In this document: positions 1 to 9,627 of the stretch, in pieces
How the letters are laid out: the number at the start of each line of letters is the position of its first letter
How positions within the stretch are numbered: position 1 is the first letter of the stretch
Source of the DNA: an uncultured Pelagibacteraceae bacterium
Lineage (GTDB): Bacteria > Pseudomonadota > Alphaproteobacteria > Pelagibacterales > Pelagibacteraceae
Length of the DNA stretch: 61,493 bases
Direction of reading: 5' to 3'
Assembly (NCBI GenBank): GCA_902592265.1
Contig: CACJDV010000005.1
Span: 1 to 61,493, forward strand
The notes under the pieces: generated by a model
The model's input: only the letters and a program-made list of their open reading frames with translations
What the model was told of the DNA's origin: nothing
The model's database searches: none
Translations under genes and position numbers: made by a program

Positions 1-257
1 CTGAATCTTGCAGAAGTCGCAATAATGATGTCAATTTTTTTTATTGCCTTTTCCAAATTATTATAATTTTTACTTTTTTGGATAATATCTTTAGCTCCAA
101 CTGATGTGGCTAGAATTTTGTCATTAGGAAAAACAGGTTTTGGATTAATTAAAATCAATTTATTGAAATTAAAGTTTTTAATTGCTCTTGCACAGGCGCC
201 AATATTTTCCGATAGTTGAGGTTTATGAAGAATAAATGAGATATTATTTTTACTCAT
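1..257 (-). CDS. trmJ: TrmJ/SpoU-type tRNA 2'-O-methyltransferase, 3' part cut by window edge
   Basis: The reading frame starts with ATG at 257-255, directly next to the cimA stop codon, and runs off the left edge after about 85 residues. The visible part starts MSKNNISF and has a HKPQLSENIGACAR segment at about residues 11-24, then an N-F-N-K-L-I-L-I-N-P stretch and an ATSAR motif near the edge. This is the N-terminal half of the SPOUT family of TrmJ/LasT-type enzymes, which methylate the ribose of wobble-region nucleotides in tRNA using S-adenosylmethionine. The SAM-binding knot lies outside the window, so TrmJ versus another SpoU paralogue is not settled. It is the last visible gene of the minus-strand group headed by nadE/cysS/cimA. 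Confidence 0.8.
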   Translation of the reverse strand, partial: MSKNNISFILHKPQLSENIGACARAIKNFNFNKLILINPKPVFPNDKILATSVGAKDIIQKSKNYNNLEKAIKKIDIIIATSARF

Positions 258-1859
258 TTATTTACTTGCAGGTGCATTATCTTTAAATAATTTATAATCT
301 AAACTATCAATTAATGCTTTGAACGAAGCATCGATAATGTTTGTTGACACACCGATAGTAAACCAATTTTTTCCTTGAGAGTCTGTGCTTTCAATCGAAA
401 CTCTTGTCACAGCCTCAGTTCCTGTATTTAATATTCTTACTTTATAATCTACTAACTTTAAATCTTTTAAATATTTTGAATATTTTGCAAGTCTGTCAAC
501 GTTTTGTCTAATGGCATTATCTAAAGCATTTACTGGACCATTCCCCTCTCCTTCGCACATGATTTTTTCTCCATCAACTTCTAATTGAGCTTTAGCAGAA
601 GAAACTATTTCACCAGATTTATTTTTTTTTACTGAAACATCATATTCATTAATAGATATATATCTTGGTATTTCTCCAATAATTCTTCTAGCTAATAATT
701 CAAATGACGCATCAGCACCATCATAACTATAACCAATGAATTCTCTGTCTTTTACTTCGTCTAAAAGTTTTTTAATTTTTGGATCATTTTCTTGAATATC
801 AATTTTGATACTTTTTAATCTTGAGATGATATTTGATTTTCCTGACTGATCAGAGACAACGATATTTCTTGCGTTACCTACTTCTTCTGGATTAATGTGT
901 TCATAAGTTTTTGGATCTTTTTGAACAGCAGATACATGTAATCCTCCTTTATGTGAAAAAGCAGCAGCACCTACGTAGGGTAAATGTTGGTTAGGTTTTC
1001 TATTTAAAATTTCATCTAAGAGTCTTGAACAATCAGTTAGATTCTTGATATTTTTCGATTTTATTCCAATTTCAAATTTAGATGAAAAATCTTTTTTTAA
1101 AAAAAATGTTGGTATTAATGACATCAAATTTGCATTTCCACATCTTTCACCTAACCCATTTATAGTACCTTGAATTTGTCGAACTCCAGACAATACTGCA
1201 GCTAATGTATTAGCTACTGCGTTACCAGTATCATTGTGTGCATGAATTCCTAAGTTTTTTCCTGGAACTATTTTTGTAACTTCACTAACTATCTGTGTAA
1301 CTTCATGTGGAAGTGTACCTCCGTTCGTATCACATAGTATCACCCATCTAGCACCTTGGTCATAAGCAGCTTTAATACATGAAAGTGCATATTTTGAATT
1401 TGATTTATAACCATCAAAAAAATGTTCTGCATCGAACATAAACTCTTTTTTTGCTTTGACAAAATGTTTAGCACTCTCAGAAATATTATCTAAATTTTCA
1501 TCATTTGTTATTCCTAAAGCAACATCAACATGAAAGTCCCAAGATTTACCTACCAAACATACGGCAGAGGTATTAGAATTCATAAGTGCAGATAAACCAG
1601 TATCATTTTCTGCACTTCGTCCTGATCTTTTTGTCATACCAAAAGATGTTAGCTTTGAATTTTTAAAATCATGTTTCTTCTGAAAAAATTCTGTATCTGT
1701 TGGGTTTGCTCCAGGCCATCCTGCTTCTATATAATCAACACCAAGATTGTCTAAAGCTAATGCAATTTTTTCTTTTTCCTCTAATGAAAAATCTACACCC
1801 TGGGTTTGAGCGCCGTCTCTTAATGTAGTATCAAAAATATAAAGTCTCTCTTTAGTCAT
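258..1859 (-). CDS. cimA: Citramalate synthase (2-isopropylmalate synthase family)
   Basis: 533 residues, the usual length for CimA. The HMGL-like TIM barrel has the catalytic DTTLRDGAQ motif at residues 10-18 and the metal-binding HAHND motif near residue 207. A LeuA-type allosteric dimer domain follows from about residue 400. The N-terminal YIFDTTLRDGAQTQGVDFS is typical of the CimA branch, which condenses pyruvate with acetyl-CoA to (R)-citramalate and opens a threonine-independent route to 2-oxobutanoate and isoleucine. The ATG at 1859 overlaps the cysS stop (ATGA, 4 bp), so the two genes are probably translationally coupled. A LeuA function is less likely because of length and N-terminal signature. 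Confidence 0.88.
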   Translation of the reverse strand: MTKERLYIFDTTLRDGAQTQGVDFSLEEKEKIALALDNLGVDYIEAGWPGANPTDTEFFQKKHDFKNSKLTSFGMTKRSGRSAENDTGLSALMNSNTSAVCLVGKSWDFHVDVALGITNDENLDNISESAKHFVKAKKEFMFDAEHFFDGYKSNSKYALSCIKAAYDQGARWVILCDTNGGTLPHEVTQIVSEVTKIVPGKNLGIHAHNDTGNAVANTLAAVLSGVRQIQGTINGLGERCGNANLMSLIPTFFLKKDFSSKFEIGIKSKNIKNLTDCSRLLDEILNRKPNQHLPYVGAAAFSHKGGLHVSAVQKDPKTYEHINPEEVGNARNIVVSDQSGKSNIISRLKSIKIDIQENDPKIKKLLDEVKDREFIGYSYDGADASFELLARRIIGEIPRYISINEYDVSVKKNKSGEIVSSAKAQLEVDGEKIMCEGEGNGPVNALDNAIRQNVDRLAKYSKYLKDLKLVDYKVRILNTGTEAVTRVSIESTDSQGKNWFTIGVSTNIIDASFKALIDSLDYKLFKDNAPASK

Positions 1860-3217
1860 TTAATTTTCCAAGTTGTTTTATCATCTTCATCTTCAATTAA
1901 AATACCCTTATCCAATAACTCATTTCTAATTTTATCAGCTAATTCATAATTTTTTATTTGTCTCGCTTCATTTCTCTGATTAATTTTTGATAAAATATCC
2001 TTTTCAGAAAGTTTTAAGTTTTTCTTTTTTAAGCTATTCCATTCCTCTTTTGATTGATTTAAAAGACCAATAAAATTACATGCAGTTGTAAATAATTCTT
2101 TATCTTTTTTATTACCGTCTTTAGCTTTATCAAAAAGCCTATGTAATACTGCAATAAATCCTGGGGTATTTAAATCGTCATACAAAGGTTTTAGATCATT
2201 ATCTTGTATTAATATTTTTTTATGAACATGGACATAGCAATCATACCATTTGTTTATTGTTCTTTCACATTCATCCATAAGTTTTTCATTCCAATCTAAT
2301 GGTTGACTGTAGTGAGCACTAATCAAAGCTAATCTTAAAACTTGACCATTATATTTTCTTTTTAAATCACTTATTTTTAAAATATTACCCTGTGATTTAG
2401 ACATTTTCTCTTTTGACATAGTAATGAAATTATTGTGCACCCAGTAATTTGCAAATTTTTTTGTTTTATTTGCACATAATGACTGAGCAATTTCATTCTC
2501 ATGATGAGGGAATATTAAATCTCTACCGCCTCCATGAATATCAAAGGTATTACCAAGATATTTTTTTGACATCACAGAACATTCTAAATGCCATCCTGGT
2601 CTACCTTTGCCCCATGGAGAGTCCCAAGATGGCTCAGTGTCAATTGATGGTTTCCATAATACAAAGTCTTCTGGATTTTGCTTGTTGTCAGATAATTCTA
2701 CCCTCGCACCTGCTATTAAATCATCAACATTTTTATTTGAAAGCATTCCATAATTTTTAAATTTTTTCACCCTAAAATAAACATGGTGCTTGCTTTCATA
2801 AGCAAATTCACCTTTAATTAAATCATTAATCATGCTGATCATTGGTTCAATGTTATCAGTGGCTTTTGGCTCGTGAGTTGGTGTTTCACAATTTAAATAT
2901 TTACAATCTTCATGAAATTTTTTGATTATATTCGAAGTTAATTCGGTTATTGAAATTTTTTTTTCCTCAGAGGATTTTATAATTTTGTCATCTATATCAG
3001 TAATATTTCGAACATAAGTAACTGATTTATTTCCGTATTTACATTTTAAAACTTTAAACAAAATGTCAAAAATTATTAGTGGTCTCGCATTTCCAATATG
3101 TGGATCATCGTACACTGTTGGACCGCATACATACATCCCGATATTTTTTGGATTAATTGGGTTAAATTTTTCTTTCTTATTACCTAGACTATTTGATAAA
3201 AAAATATCCTTATTCAT
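1856..3217 (-). CDS. cysS: Cysteinyl-tRNA synthetase
   Basis: 453 residues, a class I aminoacyl-tRNA synthetase that charges tRNA-Cys in the cytosol. Visible signatures are the zinc cysteine in YVCGPTVYD (Cys31), the HIGH-like HIGN at residues 40-43, a zinc-site HHENE near 238-242, a Cys in the LECSVMS segment near 213, and KMSKS near residue 271. A helical anticodon-binding C-terminus completes it. The gene sits between nadE and cimA on the minus strand. Its start codon lies directly downstream of the nadE stop (3218), and its stop overlaps cimA by 4 bp, which supports one transcript. Confidence 0.97.
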   Translation of the reverse strand: MNKDIFLSNSLGNKKEKFNPINPKNIGMYVCGPTVYDDPHIGNARPLIIFDILFKVLKCKYGNKSVTYVRNITDIDDKIIKSSEEKKISITELTSNIIKKFHEDCKYLNCETPTHEPKATDNIEPMISMINDLIKGEFAYESKHHVYFRVKKFKNYGMLSNKNVDDLIAGARVELSDNKQNPEDFVLWKPSIDTEPSWDSPWGKGRPGWHLECSVMSKKYLGNTFDIHGGGRDLIFPHHENEIAQSLCANKTKKFANYWVHNNFITMSKEKMSKSQGNILKISDLKRKYNGQVLRLALISAHYSQPLDWNEKLMDECERTINKWYDCYVHVHKKILIQDNDLKPLYDDLNTPGFIAVLHRLFDKAKDGNKKDKELFTTACNFIGLLNQSKEEWNSLKKKNLKLSEKDILSKINQRNEARQIKNYELADKIRNELLDKGILIEDEDDKTTWKIK

Positions 3218-4876
3218 TTAGCTCCAATTATTAAACCCACTTGTAAGTGGAAATCTTCGATCTCTACCAAAAGCTTTTGAGGTTACTTTTGGTCCTGGTG
3301 CAGCTTGAAACCTTTTGTATTCAGATTTAGCTAATAAACGAGCTGTTTTTTCAACAATTTTTTTATCAAAACCTTTCGATACAATTTTCTCAACAGAAAT
3401 CTCTTTCTCAACTAAATCTTTTAAAATTTCATCTAAAATTTCATATTCTGGTAAACTATCGGTATCCTTTTGATTTTCTTTTAGTTCAGCTGTAGGTGCT
3501 TTTGTTATAATATTTTCTGGAATTACTTTTCCTTTTTGACCTTTGAATAAGTTAGAAAAATTTTCATTTCTCCATCTGCATAATTTAAAAACGTCAGTTT
3601 TCCAGACATCTTTGATCGGTGCAAAACCTCCACACATATCACCATACAAAGTTGAATAACCAACTGCATACTCTGATTTGTTTCCTGTAGCTAATACCAT
3701 AAAACCATATCTGTTTGACAATGCCATTAGAAGTAATCCTCTTAATCTTGATTGAATATTCTCCTCAGTAATACCTGGTGAAAAATTTTTTCCATTAAAT
3801 TTTACTAAAGTTTTGTCAACAATTTTCATAGCTTCGTTTATTTCCAAATTTGAAAATTTTATTTTTAAAAGATCGGCCGCATCCTTTGCATCATTTAAAC
3901 TTTCTTGGCCTGTAAAAGGACTTGGGAGCATTATCGCTTGTACCTTTTCAGAGCCAAATGCATCCGTTGCGATTGCTGCTACTAAAGCAGAATCAACCCC
4001 TCCAGACAAGCCTAAAACAACTCCATTAAAATTGTTGTTATTTACATAATCTCTTAATCCTAGAACAAGAGCTTTGTACAATCTTTCTGTTTCAGATGAA
4101 TTTTTACTTAGATTTCCATTACCGATCCATTTTCCATTTTGTCTTTTAAGATCTATGACCGAAACTTCCTCTTTAAATTCTTTTGAGCAAAAAAATTTAC
4201 TTCCATCATGATTTAATCCAAAAGAGGACCCATCAAATATTAACTCATCTTGTCCACCAGTTCTATTAAGATAAATAAGTGGTAGCTTTATTTCTTTAAC
4301 TCTTGATGAGGTTATATTATCTCTCTCAAAACTTTTAGAAACTGTAAAAGGCGAGGCATTAATTGCGATAATTATCTCTGCTCCAGAATCTGATAATTTT
4401 TTGAGAACTGTTTTTTTCCAGATATCCTCACAAATTGGTAATCCAAATTTTGTATCTTTTATCTTTACACAATCCTCTAATTTTCCTTCTGTAAATACTC
4501 TTTGTTCATCAAAAACTCCCGTATTAGGAAGTTCATACTTATCTTTTGTTGCAATAATTTTTCCATTTTCGATAACAAACACAGAATTTTTTATGACTGT
4601 TTTATCTTTCCGTGGTGCACCAAGAATTATTGCTGATTTTCCATCTCTTGTGATTTCTACCAATTTTTTTATCTCACTCTGAACTAAATTTAAAAAATCC
4701 TCTCTTAAAACTAAATCATCAATTGGGTATCCTGATACATAAAGTTCTGGTGCAACTAATACGTCGATGTCGTCATCTAGTTTAGATCTTATTGTCGCCA
4801 ATTTATTGATATTTCCTGAAACATCACCAACTAAGGGATTTAATTGTGCTAGAGCTATTTTTAATTTTTTATCCAT
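3218..4876 (-). CDS. nadE: Glutamine-dependent NAD+ synthetase
   Basis: Two-domain enzyme that amidates nicotinic acid adenine dinucleotide, the last step of NAD synthesis. The N-terminal nitrilase-type glutaminase has its Glu-Lys-Cys triad visible in APELYVSGYP, in KDKYELPNTGVFDEQRVF, and in GLPICEDIW near residue 150. The C-terminal ATP-pyrophosphatase domain has the LSGGVDSALVAA P-loop near residue 290. I start at ATG 4876, giving MDKKLKIALAQLNP as expected for the family; the frame extends two codons to an in-frame TTG at 4882 with no ribosome binding site. Length about 552 residues is normal. It probably heads or lies within the nadE-cysS-cimA-trmJ run. Confidence 0.95.
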   Translation of the reverse strand: MDKKLKIALAQLNPLVGDVSGNINKLATIRSKLDDDIDVLVAPELYVSGYPIDDLVLREDFLNLVQSEIKKLVEITRDGKSAIILGAPRKDKTVIKNSVFVIENGKIIATKDKYELPNTGVFDEQRVFTEGKLEDCVKIKDTKFGLPICEDIWKKTVLKKLSDSGAEIIIAINASPFTVSKSFERDNITSSRVKEIKLPLIYLNRTGGQDELIFDGSSFGLNHDGSKFFCSKEFKEEVSVIDLKRQNGKWIGNGNLSKNSSETERLYKALVLGLRDYVNNNNFNGVVLGLSGGVDSALVAAIATDAFGSEKVQAIMLPSPFTGQESLNDAKDAADLLKIKFSNLEINEAMKIVDKTLVKFNGKNFSPGITEENIQSRLRGLLLMALSNRYGFMVLATGNKSEYAVGYSTLYGDMCGGFAPIKDVWKTDVFKLCRWRNENFSNLFKGQKGKVIPENIITKAPTAELKENQKDTDSLPEYEILDEILKDLVEKEISVEKIVSKGFDKKIVEKTARLLAKSEYKRFQAAPGPKVTSKAFGRDRRFPLTSGFNNWS

Positions 4877-4956
4877 ATTCAAGATATAATTAATTATAAT
4901 TAAAATTTTATAATAATAATAGTCATACTTAATTGGCCTATTTGATTAATAAGCTC

Positions 4957-6336
4957 TTAAGATGCCGCTTGAATAGCAGTTTTAGAATAGCTGCTATTCT
5001 TCTTAATCTCATCAGAAATTAAAAAAGCTAACTCTAAAGCTTGGTCTGAATTTAGTCTTGGGTCGCAATGAGTGTGATATCTGCTTGATAAATCAGCATC
5101 AGATATTTTTCTAGCTCCCCCTGTGCACTCTGTAACATCTTGACCAGTCATTTCAACATGCAGACCACCTGCATAAGATCCTTCTGACTGATGAACACCA
5201 AAAACATTTTTGACCTCATTAACTACATTGTTAAATGGTCTCGTTTTAAAACCAGTAGTTGATACAATTGTGTTCCCATGCATTGGATCGCATGACCAAA
5301 TAACATTAAGACCTTCTTTTTTGATTCGTCTTATTAACTTCGGTAAAAACTTTTCTACATTTTGATGACCAAATCTTGAAATTAAAGTTATTTTGCCTTT
5401 TTCATTTTTTGGATTTAATACTTCACAAATTTTTGCAATCTCCTCAGGTTTAGAAGTAGGACCACACTTTATTCCAATAGGATTTTCTATTCCTCGACAA
5501 AATTCAACATGTCCACCATCTAACTGTCTTGTTCTATCACCAATCCAGACAAAATGAGCAGATGTATCGTGATACTCACCAGTAGTAGAATCTACTCTAG
5601 TCATACTTTCTTCAAAGGGTAAGTGCAGCGCTTCATGTGATGTCCAAAAATTTACCGTGTATAATCTGTTATTAAAGTCTGAAGTTATCCCACACGCTTC
5701 CATAAAAGCTAGTGCATCTGCAATTTTGTCTTCTAGGTCTTTAAACTTTTTCGCTTGAGGACTTTTTTTAATATAATCTAAGTTCCATAAATGAACTTTG
5801 TTCAAATCTGCAAAACCACCTTTTGAAAATGCTCTAAGTAAATTGAGCGTTGAAGCTGATTGAGAATACGCTTTGTACATTCTTTTTGGATCAGGTCTTC
5901 TAGCTTTTTCGTTAAAGTCTATTGCATTAATGTTATCACCTAAATAACTTGGTAATTCTACATCACCTTGTTTTTCTGTTGGAGCACTTCTTGGTTTAGA
6001 AAACTGTCCAGCAATCCTTCCAAGTTTTACAATAGGTAAAGACGCAGAGTATGTCATCACCAAAGCCATTTGAAGAATTACTTTAAAAGTATCTCTTATA
6101 TTGTCAGGATGAAATTCTGCAAAACTTTCGGCACAGTCACCGCCTTGCAATAAAAAAGCTTTGCCATCAACTACTTTAGATAATTGATCTTTTAAATGTC
6201 TTGTCTCACCTGCAAATACAAGTGGTGGAAATGTTTTTAATTTGTTTAAAACACTATTAAGCTCCTTCTCATCACCATACGTTGGTATGTGTTTGACAGG
6301 ATACTTTCTCCAGCTATTTACTTTCCAATTTTTCAT
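4957..6336 (-). CDS. aroG: 3-deoxy-7-phosphoheptulonate synthase, class II (plant type)
   Basis: First enzyme of the shikimate pathway, condensing phosphoenolpyruvate and erythrose-4-phosphate to DAHP. About 459 residues, as for the class II (plant/mycobacterial) family. Recognisable pieces are GGDCAESF, RIAGQFSKPRS, the SHEALHLPFE segment, and the DPMHGNT and RYHTHCDPRL motifs of the metal and phosphate sites. There is no homology to the E. coli class I AroFGH type. I use ATG 6336 (MKNWKVNSWRKYP); an in-frame TTG two codons upstream at 6342 is less likely. It lies between glmS and nadE. The symbol is by function; aroF or aroH would be equally acceptable. Confidence 0.93.
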   Translation of the reverse strand: MKNWKVNSWRKYPVKHIPTYGDEKELNSVLNKLKTFPPLVFAGETRHLKDQLSKVVDGKAFLLQGGDCAESFAEFHPDNIRDTFKVILQMALVMTYSASLPIVKLGRIAGQFSKPRSAPTEKQGDVELPSYLGDNINAIDFNEKARRPDPKRMYKAYSQSASTLNLLRAFSKGGFADLNKVHLWNLDYIKKSPQAKKFKDLEDKIADALAFMEACGITSDFNNRLYTVNFWTSHEALHLPFEESMTRVDSTTGEYHDTSAHFVWIGDRTRQLDGGHVEFCRGIENPIGIKCGPTSKPEEIAKICEVLNPKNEKGKITLISRFGHQNVEKFLPKLIRRIKKEGLNVIWSCDPMHGNTIVSTTGFKTRPFNNVVNEVKNVFGVHQSEGSYAGGLHVEMTGQDVTECTGGARKISDADLSSRYHTHCDPRLNSDQALELAFLISDEIKKNSSYSKTAIQAAS

Positions 6337-6371
6337 ATTCAACTCAAGATTGTTGTATCAGAGTTTTTCTA

Positions 6372-8192
6372 TTATTCAACGGTTACTGATTTAGCTAAAT
6401 TTCTAGGCTTATCTATATCAAAACCTTTTTTAAGAGCGGAATAATAAGCTAATTTTTGTAGAGGAATAGTTAAAAGAAAGGGTAAAAGGTCCTCATTAGC
6501 ACTTTCAACTTCTATTTTTTCCCAAATATTTTCTGAAACTACTTCATCACTGCTTTTATTCGTTACTAGCAGAACTTTTGCTCCTCTTGCAATAACTTCC
6601 TGCATATTAGAAATAGTTTTTTTATAATAATTGTCTCTCGGCGCTAATACAACAACCGGCATTCCTTCTTCGATGAGAGCAAGTGGTCCATGTTTCATTT
6701 CACCAGCTGGGTAGCCTTCAGCATGGATATAAGATAGTTCTTTTAATTTTAATGCACCTTCTAATGCTATTGGAAAAGAAAAACCTCTTCCTAAAAACAT
6801 TGAACCTTTAGCCTCATTAAAGGTATTAGATATTGTCTGTATCTTATTATCTGTTAATAAAGTCTTTTCTATTAATTTAGGAAGAGATTTAAGATCTTTA
6901 AGTTTTTCATTAAATAACTCTTTTTTTAAATCTTTTCTTAATAATCCTATTTTTAAAGCTAAAATGTATAATATAAGAATTTGACCCAAAAAAGCTTTGG
7001 TAGATGCTACACCTATCTCAGTCCCACAATGTATTGGTAAAACAAATTTAGAATCTCTTGCAATCGAGCTTTCAATTACATTTACAACTGCACATGTTTT
7101 CATGTCATTTTGATTACATAAATCTAGTGCTGCATAAGTATCGGCTGTTTCACCAGATTGAGATACAAATATATACAAAGTTTCTTTCTTAAATCTATTT
7201 TTTCTATATCTAAACTCTGACGCAATATCTACAGTAACATCTAATGAAGTTAATTCTTCAAACCAGTATTTTGCAAGTAGACAAGAATGATAAGCTGTTC
7301 CGCAACCAATTAAAGTTACTGAGGAAATTTCATTCATTTTCCAGGGAAAATTATAAATATTAATATCATTATTTAATGTATCCACATATTCATTAATTCC
7401 ATTTTTTAACGTTGTAGGTTGTTCCTCTATTTCTTTAGCCATGAAATGTTTGTAATCACCTTTGTCGTATTTTTCATTTTCAAGAGATAATTCTAAAACT
7501 TTTTTATTTATTTTATCTCCATCCTCGTTAAAAAATTCAACATGATCTTTTTTTATAATACAAAATTCACCATCATTTAGATAAGTAATCTTGTTCGTCA
7601 TTGCTTTAAGTGCATATGAATCTGAACCTAAATAATTTTCATTTGGACCATACCCAACAGCTAATGGAGAGCCTCTTCTTGCACCAACAATCAAATCAGG
7701 TTGATCTTTAAATATTATACCTAGTGCAAAACTACCATGAAGAGATTTAAGTGTTTTTTTAATTGAATTGACAATATTTTCAGTTTTTAAATTTTCTGTG
7801 ATTAAATGTACAATTACCTCAGTATCAGTTTGTGATTTAAATTTATGTCCTTTACCTACCAAAAATTTTTTGAGTAATGTAGAATTTTCAATAATTCCAT
7901 TGTGAACTACTGAAACATTTTGTGAAGAGTGAGGATGAGCATTAATACTATTTGGCAATCCATGTGTAGCCCAACGAACATGTCCTATACCAATGGTTCC
8001 TTCCATTTTTTGTACTAATAGATTATTTTCAAGATTATCAACTCTCCCTTCAGATTTAACTTCGTTAATTTCGTTTTTTGAAAGTGTGGCTATACCCGCT
8101 GAGTCATAACCTCTATATTCTAATTTTTTTAGAGAGCTGATAATTGTTGATGAAACAGGTCTATTACTATTTATTCCGATTATTCCACACAT
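6372..8192 (-). CDS. glmS: Glutamine-fructose-6-phosphate aminotransferase (isomerizing)
   Basis: 606 residues. It makes glucosamine-6-phosphate from fructose-6-phosphate and glutamine, the entry to peptidoglycan and lipid A amino sugars. The N-terminal nucleophile Cys2 is in MCGIIGI, followed by a class II glutamine amidotransferase domain (HVRWATHG near residue 74-81). Two SIS sugar-isomerase domains follow, with SQSGETADT and the ASTKAFLGQ stretch, and the C-terminus ends KPRNLAKSVTVE as in other GlmS proteins. It lies just downstream of the glmU-like acetyltransferase gene (2 bp gap), so the two amino-sugar genes are cotranscribed. No glmS ribozyme-like structure is expected, because the upstream gene is nearly contiguous. 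Confidence 0.97.
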   Translation of the reverse strand: MCGIIGINSNRPVSSTIISSLKKLEYRGYDSAGIATLSKNEINEVKSEGRVDNLENNLLVQKMEGTIGIGHVRWATHGLPNSINAHPHSSQNVSVVHNGIIENSTLLKKFLVGKGHKFKSQTDTEVIVHLITENLKTENIVNSIKKTLKSLHGSFALGIIFKDQPDLIVGARRGSPLAVGYGPNENYLGSDSYALKAMTNKITYLNDGEFCIIKKDHVEFFNEDGDKINKKVLELSLENEKYDKGDYKHFMAKEIEEQPTTLKNGINEYVDTLNNDINIYNFPWKMNEISSVTLIGCGTAYHSCLLAKYWFEELTSLDVTVDIASEFRYRKNRFKKETLYIFVSQSGETADTYAALDLCNQNDMKTCAVVNVIESSIARDSKFVLPIHCGTEIGVASTKAFLGQILILYILALKIGLLRKDLKKELFNEKLKDLKSLPKLIEKTLLTDNKIQTISNTFNEAKGSMFLGRGFSFPIALEGALKLKELSYIHAEGYPAGEMKHGPLALIEEGMPVVVLAPRDNYYKKTISNMQEVIARGAKVLLVTNKSSDEVVSENIWEKIEVESANEDLLPFLLTIPLQKLAYYSALKKGFDIDKPRNLAKSVTVE

Positions 8193-8194
8193 AA

Positions 8195-8818
8195 TTATTT
8201 AGATTTTCTTTGATAATTTTTTACCTCTAGTTGTTGGCTTCTAGTAAGCGCTAGAGATTTTTTGCTTACATTTTTAGTGATTACTGATCCTGCTCCAACA
8301 ATACTATTTTCTGCAAGTGTAATTGGGGCTACTAAAGAAGAGTTAGAGCCAATAAAAACATTATCTTTTATTCTAGTTTTATTTTTTTTTATTCCATCGT
8401 AGTTACATGTAATTGTCCCCGCTCCAACATTAACTGATTTACCAATTGAGGTGTCACCAATATAGGTTAAATGATTTACTTTAGATTTTTTTCCAAGAGT
8501 ACTTTTTTTGATTTCAACAAAGTTTCCAATTTTTGACCCTTCCTTTAAAGTGGTACCAGGTCTTATTCTTGCATAAGGACCTATTTCAACTTTATTTTCA
8601 ATTTTACAATTCTCTAAATGACTGAAAGATTTAATAGTAACATTATTGCCAATCTTCACCTTTGATCCAATAACTACATATGGTTCTATAGTCACATTTT
8701 TTCCAATTTTCGTATCTTTGGAAAAATATATTGTTTCTGGAGCAATCATATTTACTTTAGATTTTAAGAATTTTGTTCTTAGCGAATTTTGAAATTTATT
8801 TATATTTAATTGTTTCAT
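8195..8818 (-). CDS. Stand-alone GlmU C-terminal domain (glucosamine-1-phosphate N-acetyltransferase)
   Basis: 207 residues made almost entirely of hexapeptide repeats forming a left-handed beta-helix. The segment [40 protein letters not shown] matches the acetyltransferase half of GlmU, including the His and Tyr of HLTYIGD used in catalysis. The start ([10 protein letters not shown], then [11 protein letters not shown]) corresponds to the linker that follows the uridylyltransferase domain in ordinary alphaproteobacterial GlmU, so the N-terminal pyrophosphorylase domain is absent. The upstream DNA to the divergent gph gene (71 bp) has no room for it. It is the first gene of an operon with glmS. 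A partner uridylyltransferase must be encoded elsewhere. Confidence 0.88.
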   Translation of the reverse strand: MKQLNINKFQNSLRTKFLKSKVNMIAPETIYFSKDTKIGKNVTIEPYVVIGSKVKIGNNVTIKSFSHLENCKIENKVEIGPYARIRPGTTLKEGSKIGNFVEIKKSTLGKKSKVNHLTYIGDTSIGKSVNVGAGTITCNYDGIKKNKTRIKDNVFIGSNSSLVAPITLAENSIVGAGSVITKNVSKKSLALTRSQQLEVKNYQRKSK

Positions 8819-8889
8819 CTAGAAAATTACTTACATTAAGTATATATCTTTCTTAATTCACAAAATATTTCTTAAAAATACTTTTAATT

Positions 8890-9573
8890 ATGAAACAGAT
8901 TTTTACAATTCTTTTTGATTTAGATGGCACTTTAGTAGATACAGCCCCCGACTTAATGAGAGCGCACAATCATGTTATGAGTAAATTTGGATATCCAACT
9001 AAGTCTACTGAGGAAATAAGAAACTTAGTAGGACAAGGCGCTGGGGCAATGCTTGGTCGATCTATATGGGGTCAAGCAAAAAAAGAATTTGGAAAAGTCC
9101 AAGATGAAAAAATTAAAAAAGAAATGGTTAAAGAATTTGTAGAGTATTACGGAAAAAATATTGTAAATGAAAGTAAACTAATTGATGGAGTTAAAGATTT
9201 TTTGATATGGTCTAAAGAGAAAAAAATTTCAATGGGTGTTTGCACAAATAAACAAGAACATCTAGCAATTGATCTTTTAAAAAAAATTGGAATTTATGAT
9301 TTCTTTGAATATGTAGCAGGTCATAATACATTTAATTATTGTAAACCTGATCCTAGACATTTAACGTCTGTAGTTGAAATTTTAGATGGGGATCTTAAAA
9401 AAACTTTGATGATCGGTGATAGTGAAACAGATGCTAACGCAGCAAAAGCTGCAGGAATTCCAGTTATTTTACTTGAGGATGGTTATACGGAAAAAAATAC
9501 AACTGAAATTTACCATAATCACCTAATAAAAGACTTCATTGGTATTGAAAAAATCGTAACAAAATATCTTTAA
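8890..9573 (+). CDS. gph: HAD-superfamily phosphoglycolate phosphatase-like hydrolase
   Basis: 227 residues. Motif I is DLDGTLVDT at about residues 9-17 with both catalytic aspartates. Motif II falls in CTNK near residue 118, motif III is the Lys of CKPDP, and motif IV is GDSETDANAA near residue 177. The helical cap follows motif I, as in the Gph/PGPase subfamily. In that family the enzyme detoxifies 2-phosphoglycolate, but substrates are hard to predict from HAD sequence. It is divergently transcribed from the glmU-like gene and lies 51 bp upstream of prpD. Confidence 0.8.
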   Translation: MKQIFTILFDLDGTLVDTAPDLMRAHNHVMSKFGYPTKSTEEIRNLVGQGAGAMLGRSIWGQAKKEFGKVQDEKIKKEMVKEFVEYYGKNIVNESKLIDGVKDFLIWSKEKKISMGVCTNKQEHLAIDLLKKIGIYDFFEYVAGHNTFNYCKPDPRHLTSVVEILDGDLKKTLMIGDSETDANAAKAAGIPVILLEDGYTEKNTTEIYHNHLIKDFIGIEKIVTKYL

Positions 9574-9614
9574 TATTGATTATTTTTTTTTAACTATTAG
9601 AACAGTTTTCTATT

Positions 9615-9627
9615 AGGAGTTATTTTG
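9615..9627 (+). promoter_or_regulatory. Shine-Dalgarno AGGAG and TTG start codon of prpD
   Basis: AGGAG at 9615-9619 lies five bases before the TTG at 9625-9627. No in-frame ATG occurs nearby, and the protein start ([11 protein letters not shown]) fits the PrpD family, so TTG is the probable initiation codon. Clear ribosome binding sites are uncommon in this window. Confidence 0.65.

Noticed and set aside
2449-2760. Open frame of 103 codons on the plus strand within cysS
   Set aside because: It lies antisense in a clear cysS gene and its translation has no recognisable motif.
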